Origin: Nageia nagi
Lineage: Eukaryota; Pinophyta
Direction: 5' to 3'
DNA length: 64,000 bases
Assembly: GCA_050084985.1 (NCBI GenBank)
Contig: JBITNC010000001.1
Location: forward strand, 71,300,001 to 71,364,000
Position 1 is the first letter of the stretch, and each line of letters opens with the position of its first letter. Positions 10,927 through 24,780 of this stretch are shown here, in pieces. The notes beneath the pieces are model-generated. The model was not told the origin of the DNA. It did no database searches and saw only the letters and a program-made list of their open reading frames with translations. Both the position numbers and the translations under genes were made by a program.

Positions 10927-13144
10927 TATCTATGTTTGAAATGATTCTTGAGTAATACAAGTTTTTCCTTTATTGGTTGGGCTTATTGGATTGATGAGGT
11001 TCCCTATTCTCTTTGTAATTCTCAATTATATTTTTGAGTCCTTCTTCTTGCATAAACTCTCATTCCATTTTTTTTCCTAATAGTCTCTTCTTCCCTATGT
11101 CTATATAGTAATGAAGTGGATCCCTTTACTTGTTCCCTTATTGGATTTTATGTTACTATATTAAGGGTGCATGATCCTCATCTTCCTCTCCTTTAGTAAT
11201 TTCAATAAAATCTTGAAAATTGAGTGCTTTCTAAATTTCTTATGGAAGATTCCAATATTCTTAGAATAATTTGAGAAGATATGATGTAATTGAAGTGGTA
11301 TGATTGGTGTTCACATGTCTAGTTATTTCATCTTCCTTCCTCCTACATATGCATTCCTTTTGGTGTGACATATAAAACTCCTTGTAGAAAAACAAACTTG
11401 ATAATATCTAGGGATCTTTCAAAGAAATGCTTCATCCTATTCATTCCAAAATATGCCATGGAAAATCCTAGGTATAATGAATTGCCTTTGAGATTCCTTG
11501 TACCTCAATTCCTCTTTCCAAATATTAAAAATTTGTTAGATGCTTGCTTCTATGTTTTTTGCCTTTAAAATTTAGAATTAGAACCCTTGAGAGTGGATGT
11601 AGGCATCTAAATGGTGATATAGAGTGGAAAGGCCTCCATAATCCTAATGAACTACCTTAGGCCTAGAATTGGGCTTCCAAAAACCTAATGAAGTATCCTT
11701 ATGTGCTCAATGCATATCTCCAAGCTCCCTTATTGCCAATGGTTACCTCTAGCTCTCCATTTTTAATTTTTCTTTCCAAAAATAATGTGCTCTCCTTCTA
11801 ATCCAACGTCTAACTTTATAAGACCTCAAGGTTATTTGAATTTTTCTTTTCACATTTACATCTTACTTTCCCTCCAAAATCTATATTTTATCACAATAAA
11901 ATATAATACTAAGAATAAAACACATTATCTCTCCTAATTTAATTTTCTTATCAAATTAAATTAAATAAAATTCTCTTATCACTCCTAATTCAATTTTTTT
12001 ATCAAAAGAATTCTTTTTTTCCTAAATACAAATGAATAAAATATTTTTGAATTTTATAAAGTATTTTTTCTTTTTTCCTCCAAATTCCTCCATCTTGTAA
12101 AAATATAAATATAAATTGTAGTAACTAAAATTAGAAATTTTTAAAATTCTCAAACCTGGAAATATTGAACCTCACACTTTGAATTCACCTTCATACAAGC
12201 ATAAGCTTTGATAATGGAATGGATAATGTTGATAAATCAAGGATCACATTCAAACTTTCTTACCTCTACCCTATGAAATGATGCAAGAATCATCCATGTC
12301 TAAACACAGATGCCCATGATAATCAATCTGGATGCACAAGCTCCTACATTTTCCACCAAGGGAATATAAATAAGATCTTAGATTGAAATTTTAATCCTCC
12401 AAAATTCATAAAATTTCTCCTATAGCTACCTTTAGAATCTATAAGTTTAAACTTTTACTTTCTCAAGATGTCAAATCTCCATGGTTAAATACTCCCAATT
12501 TAATTTTTTCTCATTGCCTTAACAAAAATAAAGCTCTTTGAGTCTTCATCAACTCTAAAGACTCCCTCATATTTGGAATACCTCATAGTCCTTATGAAAA
12601 TCATGAAACTCTAAAAATATGGCCAAGAAATGTAGATGTCCAGCTTTTGGTATGAGATCCAATTGCTAAGACCTCAACATTTACCTTTAAACTATTAGAT
12701 CCATGTTTTTTATGCTAGAAACCCAAACATTTCCCTCCAAGAGGTCAAAAATTAGAATTAAGCTCCTTATCAAATCTAGTTGCTAGAATATCCTCTTGAT
12801 ACCATTGAATTTGGAAAACCTCAAACTTTTCTTGATACCACTATAGAAACCACTATAAAATTTCTAAATACCACTATGATGTGTGATGCCTTAATATTCC
12901 AACATGAAGACAAAACTAAGCTTCATAAAATTCCTTTAAAGACCTCCCAACAAGATAATAATATCTTGTCAACTCCAAATAACTTTGAAACCCTTATGAT
13001 ACCACTACAATGGATAGGTATGCAAGTTTTTGAATCCTCCTCAATCTCCCATACCTAGCAGAAGGGCAAGATATTAGCTCTTGAAATCAACTTAAAATAA
13101 TATTTGTGTAAAACCCTTGATTCCAATAGGATGGTAGAATCAAG
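10927..13144 (-). mobile_element. Internal region of LTR element without recognisable gag or pol
   Basis: The stretch lies between two related LTR copies and begins, on the minus strand, with an iMet-type primer site. I find no gag, protease, RT or integrase motif in about 2.2 kb, so it was either a non-autonomous (LARD/TRIM-like) element or is decayed past recognition. The primer-proximal 360 bp contains several extra primer-site-like words (see findings). The 92-codon open frame at 12780-13058 lies on the opposite strand and has no domain signature. Confidence 0.55.
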
Positions 13145-13156
13145 GCTCTAATACCA
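13145..13156 (-). other. Primer binding site, tRNA-iMet type
   Basis: The minus strand reads TGGTATTAGAGC (11 of 12 bases of the initiator-Met site). Three bases separate it from the LTR edge TGATGAGCCC at 13160. Confidence 0.75.
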
Positions 13157-13159
13157 CTA

Positions 13160-13976
13160 TGATGAGCCCAAGTCTTTGGCTCAATCCTAAACATGCCCTG
13201 GGAAAGGATCGCAATTTGCTTCTAAAGCTTTAAATCTCATTAATTTAGTATAAGCAATAATACCAACATCTAGCTAAAACTGGCATAAATGAAGCAAATA
13301 AACTACAAATATCCATAAATACCCAACATGGGACTAAGAAAGCCAAATTATGAACTAAATAAGTAAAACACCTCCCTAGATCCAATGTATAAGTAATAAT
13401 GAGATAAAATAGAATAATGAAAAAATAATATAATTGTATTTGAATGTGAATTGTAGTAAACCTCAATTACAATAATGATGTCAAAGAGATTATGCTCTAA
13501 AGATCAGACCCATATAGTGGCAAGGGTTACACCAAGGCTTCCTCCTCCAATAGCTATGGTGGAATCTCAAAGATCCAATATTAGTGTTCTACTAATATGG
13601 GGGTAATTCCAACATCCCTTAGATATCTACATGACAACATAAGATTCATCAATCCCCAAGTGTATGCCCACATAAGTTATGTCTTGCACCCCATGATAGA
13701 TACCTCACTCCACCGAAATGGAATCAAGGAAGAGACAAGTTCTAACTAAGAAAGAAAAATAATACTAATAATCAACATATCTTATATCTTCCATGAGTCT
13801 TCTATATATAAGATAGGTAGTTTATATTCTAATCTTGCTTTGAGATGATCCAACAATATACAATGATGATTTGTGTGCTCAAAATATCGATGTCTAAGAT
13901 AGGATGGCTTAGGATGAGAGTAATCATATCTAAGGGCTAAGAATACCAATGTTGCGATGATGGATCCTTTAATGCA
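13160..13976 (-). mobile_element. 5' LTR of the same minus-strand element
   Basis: On the plus strand it runs from TGATGAGCCC next to the primer site to CCTTTAATGCA, giving the TG...CA ends expected of an LTR, about 817 bp. Its last 290 bp match the truncated copy at 10632-10926 at roughly three positions in four by eye. The far edge is set by where the two copies stop matching. Confidence 0.65.
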
Positions 13977-16900
13977 TCTCAATGATAGTGCCACAAGCTA
14001 GCAAGCCTCTAGGAGTGTGACATGGGACCTTGGGTGTTGAACTATGTGTGATACTAAGAGGGTGGGATAAATCAATATGAATTAAAACTTTAAACAACTA
14101 TAAAAAAATAAAATACATTCACAAAAGCATGCACTACATAACATAGGATTTATAGTGGAAACTCAATGTGGGAAAAACCATTATGCCAATGGAATGCTTG
14201 GAATCCCACCCAAATCTAGTTGTAAAATTAATTGGTCTTATAATATTTTCATAGCACCCATTGCAGAGAAAAGTACCAATAAACTTGATCTTTTGTAGCA
14301 CCAACCCCTATAGCCAAGTAGCCACTTGGCCTAATCTTCTGCAACACCAACTATAAGGATCACTAACCCCTATCGCCAATCACTCACTCAATGAACTCAA
14401 AATGTTGTAGTAAAAAATGTGATTACCATTCCAAATACCCTTAGTGGTCTAGCACAAACTCTTGTTTCATTCATCCTAACAGTCACAACCATACTACTTG
14501 TCTTACAACACATAACTTTCTTGCCACATTCATAATTTTTTATCTCCACAACGCTCTCTTAATTTCAAAAAGCTCACCCAAATTCTCTAAGCAACACTCT
14601 TTTATAAATAACTCTTTATTTTTGTAACACATATTTTATGTAACTTCTTTATGACACAATATTCTCATATGCCACCCACCAATTGTAACTCCTTAAGGTA
14701 ACTCTCATATTCTCACTTACCACTTGTCACCTACCAATTTTGTAAATCCTTATTTTGTAAGTCCTTTATGACACAATATTCTTATATGTTGCTTGTCATT
14801 TGTAACTCCTCATATGTAACTCCTCCATTTCGAACTCATATTTCACCTACCAAATATTCTTATAACACAAACATGCCACCTACTATTATTCTCTTATGTC
14901 ATTAATTGAATTAAATATATTTTCACAATTACACACTTGAATTAAAAATTTGGCAACTACCAAATATGAATTAGAGCATTTGAGAGCAAAAGTATCACAA
15001 AATGAAACTGTCTAAAACTAAAAAAAAGTGCTTTGGAGCCATTTTGCAATGCTCACAATTTTTGCATACAAATTTCGTTTGGACTAAAATTTAAAAATTA
15101 AGCTCTTGGTATATCCAAATACCTTAATTAAAAATTTTGATATCTAAATACTCATTTTTTACTTAATATTCCACTTGCAAAGTGGCATTTGGAGCTAATT
15201 TTGTAACAATCAAAACTAGAAAAAGTGAGAAATTGTCTTTTTGCAACTCATGCAATTTCTTCCTTAGGTGTCTATTTCACTTTAAATTTAAAAGTAGGCA
15301 CATCTTAGTACCAAATACCTCTAGTTAAAATTTAGTGATCTAAATCTTCATAGTTTTCTTAATATTCTACCTTTAAAGTAGCCTTCAAGGATAATCCCAA
15401 AATGTGCAAAATTATCCAAACAAGTACTAGCAATGCAAATGATTGGTCCAAACATAGAGCTGATACCTCAAACACCATGTTAAACTATTTCCACATATGC
15501 TTACATGTTCCACACTGATCCATCATGTCCGAGCACACACCAAAGTGAAATTGACCTATTTCACAAAAATTGCTAAGGGATCCAAAATAGTACCAACTTC
15601 CAACCAACATTGATCCAACACTACAACTTCACTTTCAACTAAAAAATGAAGCTTCAAATGATATTTTGGATCATCCAACACAATCCATTGGCATGCATGA
15701 GCAACATTTTTAAGAATTACACATCTTGATAACTTTTGCAAATTTTATAATTTTCACAACTTAGCAGCAACTTTTGAAATTTTGCAAGAATGGGCTGAAC
15801 CAACTTCACTCAAGTAGTGAACAAATCCACAAACATATAAAATATATCCACATAGATTCCAAACAACTTTTTGATAACTTTTGCAAGTTTTACAACATTT
15901 TGATAATTTTTCGATGACTTTTGCAAATTTGCACAAATCACTTGCCACAACTTCAATTGAGCATCAAACACATCCTTAACATCACTAAATACCTTTGTAC
16001 AAGTATATAACACTCCACTTTTATGCCAACTAGATCCCACTGAGTGTGTTGACAATAATGACAACATCATCGTTGCACCTTACTCAAGATTGGGATGCCC
16101 ATATTATCAGTCAAAAAATCAAGCTTGTTAGTAAATAAGATAAGTATAGTTAATACAAACTTAAATTTTATTAATTTTTTGGAAAACCTCAATATTACAT
16201 ATTACAAATCACTAGATTTGGTTGCCTTATGAAATGGCTTTTCTCAAATGCATGTATAATATAGGCTATTCAAGTATATGGATGGAAGGTCACCAGCAAC
16301 CCTTATCAAAACATTGGCAATTGAGGTGGAATGTTGATGCTTGATATCAAGTCATTGGTGTTTCTATAACTTTGAATTTTTTAATTTATTTGAATCACTC
16401 TTTGGTTCTATCTTTGACCATCTATGTCACAGATATCTCCAAATTTTGTTGCATCTCAACACCTATAGACCCTATACACTTACTCAAATAAAACATTAAA
16501 CATACCTGCACTTTTTAAAATCTTAACATAATGTAGTAAAAACATGTAACAGTAATAAAATCAAAATAAACCTTGCAATTGTTTGGTTCTATCCTCATTT
16601 TGATAGCATAATTTTACTTCAAATTTCCCAATCCTATTGTCTATTTTCTACAGATATTTATAGATTTTCTAATGGGTGCTTATGGAATTCTTTAAGGCTA
16701 GAAAAGGGGTGTCAAAGTTTATCACTAGCTCAAAATGGAGAATGGCTTGCACATCTAGTGCCAATGCAAGTAAGGACTAATCATTTCTATCCCTAGTTTC
16801 TCGAAGAAGATGAGACTTACAGTTCATCTTCTATTTTTTGTGTTTTGATTTTTTCATTATAGAGTTGTCGACGATCATAAGTGAACACCAACAACCTTTA

Positions 16901-18137
16901 TTGATCACCAATGATTATATCCTAATCATCAATGTTTTAAGTCTTTTGATTTTTTAATGTATAAGTGGATCGTATTTTGATGTTTACATTTTTCTCCTTT
17001 TTGAATTATTAATTGAATATGAGGTTAATAGTTCAAAAACATAAAATGAAAAGCTTTAATTATTATTTTATCTAATTATCTTTGAGGCTTTTTGCAATAG
17101 AAATTTTGACTCAATTTCTTATGTAAGTCAAAATTTTGATCTATCAAATTATGATAAAATGTGTTTTCATTTAACATTTGATGTGTTTTGAAAACAAATT
17201 TGGATATACTTTAGAAATAATTATTTTTGGTATGACAATGTGTTGAGCTTGTGTGATAGTTGCATGACATCTGTTATGTCATTTTGCATGTCTAAGCACA
17301 CATATACCATATAAGTATTTCTTTAGTATATGGGTTTTTGATGGTGTTGTCCTTTGTCTTGATAATAAAGTTTTAGGATAATCTTATGTAACAATGATTT
17401 ATCACATTTTACCATTTTTGATATTTACAAAATCAACAATATCTTAAGTATTATCAAAATATTTTGCGCACGAAGCTTAAGTTTCTTAGAAAAAATATAA
17501 TCATAACCCTTTTTTTATTAGGTTGCTAGTATTAGACTTAAAATGTTGGCATCTGTAAATGAATCATTGGCATCTATCAATGAATCATCAACATCCACTA
17601 TCTGATCATTGATGTTCCATGTCATAGAATTATAAAAAGAAAAGGTTTAGATTTCATTATTACTTTCTATCTTATTTGTCATTTTCTTATCTACTAGGTA
17701 TCGTTTATTCTGCATACTTTTTACTATGTTGTTAGTTATCGATATTTGATGAGACTCTCATGCCTCCATGTCATCGATCCATTGGTTTTTCTTGACATAT
17801 CCAAGAAGAGATAGGGTTTTAAACTAACCTTATTTTCTAATTTTTTCTTATATTTGATATTTTAACCATTTTGTTTTAATTTTTTAGCTATAAAATACAA
17901 TAATTAGGTACTTAAAATGTTTCCATAAAATTAGAATAAAATTTAGACTTTTCTTTTTATTTATTTAGATAAATTTTCAAACCCTTGATTGCGATCACTA
18001 GCTAGAGCCGAAGGGTTTTACAATCATCAATGTTTACATATCAGATGTTGGTGATTCTATAACACCAGCATTTGAACATCAATGTTTCATGTTGAATCAC
18101 CCATTTTTTTTAAAGTTAAGTTTTATGAATTTGTAGG
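13977..18137. other. Repeat-derived sequence, no gene recognised
   Basis: 14030-14100 contains a purine-rich tract (CTAAGAGGGTGGGATAAATC) of the kind seen next to LTRs, but I could not find the matching LTR. 15727-15930 repeats TTGATAACTTTTGCAA several times. 17535-17630 repeats ATGAATCAT and GGCATCT words. The small open frames at 15556-16070 follow these repeats and show no domain. The last part, 16080-18137, is AT-rich and may be the leader or LTR of the plus-strand relic that begins at 18138. Confidence 0.4.
14640..14873. repeat. Two degenerate tandem units of about 117 bp
   Basis: Both units begin with GTAA then TTTATGACACAATATTCT, contain TTGTAACTCCT, and end with CACCTACCAA. The first starts at about 14640 and the second at about 14757. 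Similarity is obvious but far from perfect, so the duplication is old. Confidence 0.55.
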
Positions 18138-20160
18138 TTCAAGATATTTTCGATCCTCATGGTAGATACCCTTGTATCATTCATGTGGGTAGGGAGTTTA
18201 TGGGTCTTGCTAATCACATGTTTTTCAATACGATTGGATTTGGCATGGGCCCATATATGGGTCACATTCATTGGGAGTACCCTTTATTGGTAGCTTTGTT
18301 AGATATATGGGATGCTCATACTTCAACCTTTCATCTCCCAACTGAGGAAATGATGATCATTATAGAGAACATTCAATTATATAAACTACCTATCCATGGT
18401 TAGAGGATATAGCATGTGGTAGATAGAGATGGAGCTTTGCCAATGATTTCATACCTTTATGGAGTAGCTAGAGATGATACTATTATTTTTGAGGTTATTT
18501 TTGGAGGGATCTGATACTAAGAATATTGGATGCAGGATCATATGGGGGCTATATATTTTTTGTATTTGATGGGATTAGTTCAGTGTTATGCTTTCCTAGA
18601 TACTGGTGGTGGGCAATTTCCATGGTCATTTTATTGATTATAGTAGATATGATGTAGCATGAAATAGTGTATGCTTGGGTGTCTACAATATTAGCTCAAA
18701 TTTATAGAGAACTATTCTTTTATTCTCAAGGGAATCTTGCCTCATTATTAGTTACTATCACTTTGTAGGCATGGGATTATGAGTATATTGCTATAGCTCA
18801 CCCTTCAAGCTTACTTATGGTTGGTTTTGGTAGCCATTTGGAGTATGAGGTAGGCATCATTAAATGGCATGATGATTTTTATATTCATCCATCAAATGGC
18901 ATTAGGTGAGATGTGGCCTATTACTGCTACATCCTAGCTTAGTTAGTTCTAGATCAAGTGAGGTTTAGACCTTATTATTTATATCTAGTTTGGGTTGAGC
19001 TTATAGGGGAGATTAATGGTATTCAATAGCCACATATATTGAGTGGCAAACAAATAGATTTTTTTGAGTTTTTTTAGTTTGGGAGAGTATGCCACCAGTT
19101 GGATTTAGTTCAAGATATTCCACCTTCATCAGTGCTATATCAGTGTGAGGGTAGCATCCTAATGGATGATGTTTAGTTTTTGGTGTATGTAGAACCAAAT
19201 CCTAATTAGGAGGAGGCATTGATTGAGGATGATACTTGGGTAGATGATATTGGCATCATTAAGGAGTTTAGAGCTTGGTGGCATATTGAGTTAGAGGGTG
19301 GTGATGATGATGGAGAGGGCATATGCATTGGTCAACATGTTGATTATATAGAGGAGGTGAGTGCAACCATAGGTGAGTTAGTAGCAAGTGAGGGAGAGGA
19401 AAGGATGATAGATGCTATTGAGGAGTTTATTTCAGAGGAGAGAGCAGTGAGTCAAAATGAGGGGGGAGTTTCCCTAGGTAGAGATGATGATAGAGATGAT
19501 ATCCCAATGACTTAGATTTCTAGTATTGTTACTTTACAAGGTGATATTTATGAGCTTAGATATTAGTTAGCACAAGCCAACTCATGTATGTATCGATATA
19601 GAGATGATAGGGATAGGTATTTCAGAGATAGGGATGAGGCTCGTATATCACTACAGGGAGCTTAGGCTCATCAGATGGGAGTAGGACCTACTCTTGGGGG
19701 TATAGAGAGTAGATCTTTAATATTTGTTCATGGCAATTATTAGTAGAGGGATTATTATAGTGCTATTATTCAGACTTGGTTGATAGGTGTACCAACATTT
19801 TCTCCTAGAGTATAGTATCCTATACCTCCATTGAGTTATATGATTTTTGACTTGTTTACATATCAAGCTGGCAATAATGCTTAAGGGAAAACAAGTTCTT
19901 TGGGTAGGAAGGTGAGATTAGGAGCCTATCCTAGTAGGGGTACTACACCTTGGGCATCCTCCAAGGGTATTGTGAGATTGTTAGAGTTACAAAGGGCTAC
20001 ATGAATAACCAATCCTATAGGGCCTATTGGTACTACTCCTCCTGGTCATGGCACTAGAGAGATAAGTAGATAGTAGAGAGATCATGGTAGTTCTTGAGGT
20101 TAGGGTAGTGGTTGGTGTAGTCCTCAAGGAGGATTTGGTGGTTGGGGTAGTCCATGAGAA
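18138..20160 (+). pseudogene. Plant mobile domain (PMD)-like coding relic
   Basis: About 670 codons of plus-strand coding relic with scattered TAG/TGA stops and at least one frame change. The N-terminal part (18185-18403) contains HWEYPLLVALLDIWDAHTST then FHLPTEEMMIIIENIQLYKL and PIHG. This fits the plant mobile domain signature: Leu-rich helix, W-D-x-x-T-x-T-F-x-LP-x-GE, then T-L-E-D-V-x-x-L-x-x-LPIxG. A later part carries PHILSGKQIDFFEF, VYVEPNPN and a strongly acidic segment (19219-19515, 98 codons without a stop). The end is Gly/Arg/Ser-rich. PMD proteins are plant nuclear factors (MAIN/MAIL type) and are also carried by transposable elements. With this decay and setting, the transposon-borne type is more likely. 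Fold assignment is by motif only. Confidence 0.5.
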
Positions 20161-20954
20161 TGCCCATATTGTATTTTTATCAAGATAATGAGATTGTATA
20201 CTTTATGAGATCATGTATTTTTATATGTTTATATTTTTTATGAGATGATTTAATTTGAGATGTTATGATTTGATATATTATATGATTGAGTAATTGATGA
20301 TATTTGGGATGATGTCATGTTTAGTTTTATATTGAAAGATAGGTATATGATGATATATTTTCTTATGATAATATATTCAAGTTAATGTAATGATGGTTTC
20401 ATATATTGAATGATGTTCAAATATTTTGATCCTATTATCATAATGGTTATATGAAATACTAGATAATGAAATTTTTGTAAATAAAATTTTGTAGGAATAT
20501 TTTAAGTATAATAGTATAGAATTAGATGCATCATTTTTCATTTCTTGGCTATGTATGTGTATAAATAAATATATGATAAGAAATGTTATACAAATATAGA
20601 AGATAACTAGAATAAAAAGATCACTTATCAATTTAAATAATAACAAAGATAATTTTATATTGGGATATATAGATAATACAGATAATATAACATGATTAAA
20701 GAAATAATCAATTAACTAGCTTTATCAATCTTTCTTTTACCTTCATTTATGTAGTTAGAGATGATATAAAACATAGTCATAGTATCAGAAGTTTATCTTG
20801 AACTCATGTGTGCATGGTGGTATTCATTTACTTCTTTAGACATCCATAAATTAAATGTTTTTAAAAGCATAGTTTAAAGTCAATTCTCCTTATGTGCATA
20901 TAGTGGTCCAAATTTCTTTATACATGTTGCCTCTTCATTAGGTATGCCACATTG

Positions 20955-21052
20955 CTAGACAGGCGTCCATAGCCTTGATGAGGATTAACCCCTAGATCCC
21001 ACTATAGCCTTACTCTATTACTAGTCAGGCATCCATAGCCCTGATAGAGGAT
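20955..21052. repeat. Short direct repeat of about 30 bp, two copies
   Basis: CTAGACAGGCGTCCATAGCC followed by TTGATGAGGAT near 20955-20985 recurs as CTAGTCAGGCATCCATAGCC followed by CTGATAGAGGAT near 21020-21052. The spacing is about 66 bp. Function unknown. Confidence 0.6.
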
Positions 21053-21526
21053 ACTACAATGACCCAAGCATATATTTTAGACTTCTTTTTTTGCCTTAGG
21101 TTTGGGATGAAACAAAATAATGGAAGAATATCTCCTTTAAAACTATACTTCAAAACATTCAATGTTTGTTTATTTTAATATTTTAAAAGTGAGAATAGTG
21201 TTTGAGTTCATGATATTCCAAATATATCAAACATTTTTATATATCATATTTAAATTGACTAAAATTTAGATATCAAATATCATAATAGAAGCTAGAATGA
21301 TGATGAATTTAAACAATATTATGTTAATCATTAATATGTGTACAAATGGTATATATGAATGGGGGAATATATAAATATAAATTGATAAGTGATTTAAATC
21401 ATTATAGTTTTCATCAAATAAGGATAGCATTCCCTAATTCAATAATGGGATATATATATATAGGGCAATGCATCCTATAGCCAAGACACTTCAAAATTAT
21501 ATATTTTTAAGTATAAATAATACATA

Positions 21527-21548
21527 TGTGTGTGTGTGTGTGTGTGTG
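21527..21548. repeat. TG dinucleotide microsatellite
   Basis: Eleven uninterrupted TG units, probably polymorphic in length. The open frame running through it is a by-product. Confidence 0.95.
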
Positions 21549-23222
21549 TATTTAGAATCACTAAGTCCTTCAAATATTATGGGATTATCTTTTAACAATG
21601 TTCCAACCTCATTGTTTCAAAACATAATAATATGGAGGTTTCAATCGAAGATAATATGACCCTATTCCAAGAATGGATGGTTGATGTCTGGGTGGATAAA
21701 TAATTAATGGAGGTGAAAATACTTGAAATACTTTTGGTTTTGATTTAAACTTTTAGATAACTCTTTGTTTTATGGATGACTCTAAATATTGTTCACCAAT
21801 ATTAAAAAATTGAGTAGGTGATGTTGTACTTGATTATGCACAATAATGGAAACACAAAAATAATGATGAACATGGTTGTACATTCTTGATGAGTTTATCC
21901 ATGTAATCCTTTTCAATATGTGTAGGAAAAACTTCATGTTTTATTTTCTTTCATAAATTAATTCATTGAAGCATCCTTTTAAATCTTAATTTTGTATTTA
22001 TAGCATTATTGATACAACATGTTTTACTAAAATGTGAAGTGTAATCACATATAATATCATGATTGGGGATTGTAGAAGTATTATACTAAATTACTAAGTC
22101 ATTGATAACATCAGTAAGTGATATGATTCATTCCTAATACTTTATGTTCACATGATCAACATAATTCAAGGAAATTTTAGGTCTTTGATAAGGCTAATGT
22201 ATACAAAACAAATGAATTAAACTCATTTCTAACTCTAATTCTATCTACATTTCTTTGGCATCTATTTCAATAGTTACTTTATACATTATGTTTTAATACC
22301 CAAGCTTTAGATTTCGATCATTGTAATAAGACATGGCTATTTTCTCTTGTATTTCCATAGGTAATGAAAACACATGAGACATAACTTTACATGGGTTTCT
22401 TTGTAGCATTTTTACATATTTATCATAATGATATTTTTCAATGAAATGTGGATTGGATTAATCAATTTGAACTTGTGGAAGATGAGTTTGTAATATTTTC
22501 AAAGGTAATTGTCATGTTAAACTTTTGCATGGAGGTGATGAACAAAATCTTGAATTCATATGAGAAAAGTGACAATTAATTTTTTGAATTAGCTCTTCAG
22601 ATCATCTTGGAGTTGGGACAAATAAAGTGGTGAAATCATAGATCATTTTATGATGATTAAGATCTCCTACAATTTGACTTACCCAATTAAAAAGAAGATC
22701 TAAATTTTATAGAGTGTGATATGCTATGTTCAAAACCCAATTATTGAAAGTACAATCAAGGATCAATCATGATGAGGACATAGGCCAACAAAAACATATT
22801 AGATTTATCTTTCCAACTTGATCATGATAATGCATTAAATCAACAAAATACATGGATTTGTCAATGTAAATATTGATATCATCTCCTTTATTGTCTATTC
22901 TCCATCCATCATATGGATTAGATTGATTTTTTAATACTATTAGTTTTTGTATATAAATAGGTAAATGCAAGAAATTTCTCATTTCAGAAGTAATATTTTG
23001 TGTTACACACATGATAGCTCTACCTCCTAGATATCAAGATTTTACATACCAAGGTAGCTATTGAAGTCCTCTTCTATTATCCATTACATGGATAGTATTT
23101 GATTGTTTAAAATCCATCTACCAATACATTAATATATATATCAATTTCATCATTTTTTTAACATACAAAACATGTATATAACTATTTACAAAGAGAAAAT
23201 GTTTTTTCTAACTATACTATGG

Positions 23223-24350
23223 TCAAATATGTATGATGTTTATGGATTCATGCTCTTCATTTCCTTCCATATCAGCCAAATGATATGCCCCATAACCATA
23301 TTTTTTCTTGATTATGTAAGGTCCTAACCAATTTGGAGTAAATTTATCATGTAATTGGCATTCCATATGAGATGTTTTTTTATTTTTTTTTAAAACTAAA
23401 TCCCCTATATTAAATTCATGTATCTTAACTTTCTTATCAAATCCTTGTTTGATACATTCTTGGTATACATGCATATGTTCTAATGCATGGACTCATTTTT
23501 TATCTAAAAGTAATAATTGATCTAATCTTACTTGTCTTGCTACTTCATTAGTTCTATAGTCTTGTAAAGCAATTCATAAATAAGTAATTTCTATCTCTTA
23601 TGAACCATAACCAAGTAAAATGGGGTTTCCCTAGTTGGTATTCTAATGCTTGCACGGTATGACCATAAAGCATGTGGAATTCGAAGATGCCAATCTTTAT
23701 GAGAATCATTAATAGTTTTAACTAGAATACTTCAAATGGTTTTATTTGTAGCCTCAACTTGACCATTACCTTGAGGATAATATGGTGTTGAAAAGATAAC
23801 TCATATGTGATATGCTTTACATAATGCTTCTACTTCTTTATTTTTAAAATTTTTTCCATTATCAATAACAATTTGAGCAAGAATGCCAAATCAACAGATA
23901 AAATGATGAGGTATGAATTTTGTTATTTTAGGACCTTTTGTTGAAATCATGGGTATAGCTTCAACCCATTTTTTAAAATATTCAGTAGTTGTTATAATAA
24001 ATTTATGACCTCATGATGATGTAGGGAATATTTGTCCTATGAGTTCTAAGGCCCATCATGAAAATGGCCACAAAGATTGCATTGGTTGTAGCGCTTGCGA
24101 AGGTTGAACAAAAAGGTGAGCATGCTATTGACACTTAATGTATTTTTTAACATAATTAATACAATCACATTCCATTGTAGGCCAATAATATCCCATGCAT
24201 ATAAACATTTTATAATAGTAGGTCCACTAAAATGTCCTTTGCATATTCCATCATATGCAAATGAAATTGCAATTTGTGAATTAGGCCATTCTAAACAATG
24301 CAATAATATACCATCAAATCCTCTTCAATATAGTATATCACCTAACATGT
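23223..24350 (-). pseudogene. Ty3/gypsy (Tat-type) integrase relic
   Basis: Read on the minus strand from 24350. A zinc region comes first (CKGHF, then in a shifted frame GYYWPTMECDC and YVKKYIKCQ). The catalytic core follows at about 23630-24040 with LELIGQIFP, TTEYFKKWVEAIP, VIDNGKNFKNKE and GQVEATNKT. The C-terminal domain is at 23223-23474 with KFTPNWLGPYIIKKKYGYGA, the GPY/F type of Metaviridae integrases. Integrase inserts element cDNA into chromosomes. Besides frameshifts and stops, the first catalytic Asp appears replaced by Glu (LELIG where the family has D-x-x-GP), while DNG and the Glu of GQVEA remain. It is the last pol domain, as expected. Confidence 0.85.
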
Positions 24351-24780
24351 AATAATAAAATGCTCATAATTTAAAAGCTTTCATAGCTAATTTTGTTAAA
24401 TCTTTAAGTAAAACTCCATCTCTTAAAAATTTAACTAATTAGTTATACAATAGATTTTTTTCTTCTATTGTGATGTCCAAAACATCATATGTTTTATCAT
24501 CTATTTCTAAATCAGAATCTAATATTTATACTATTTCAATGTGAATGTTTCAATGGTGTGGATTTTGAGGTATTAATGATCCAATTGATGCCATAGCATC
24601 AACAAATCTATTATTTGATCTAGGAGTTGCTTGAATTTCATATTTTGTCAATAAAAATAATAAATTTTTAACTATTTGTTTATATTTTTGAAGTAAAGGT
24701 TCTTTACATTGAAATATTCTTTTAATTTGATTTACAATTAATAATGAATCTCTAATGAATTTTACTTTTCGTAGTTTTAA

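Larger units (their letters stand above)
20161..23222. other. Very AT-rich sequence, no gene recognised
   Basis: 20161-20760 is mostly A and T with TATAT and GATGAT runs. 21100-23220 contains minus-strand open stretches (81 codons at 22767-23012) without a recognisable domain. By position these could be the region between integrase and 3' LTR of the Tat-type element, but no LTR edge or polypurine tract was found. Confidence 0.4.

Noticed and set aside
12645-12657. TGGTATGAGATCC as a plus-strand primer site
   Set aside because: Resembles the iMet site, but no LTR edge lies just before it and the surrounding element is on the minus strand.
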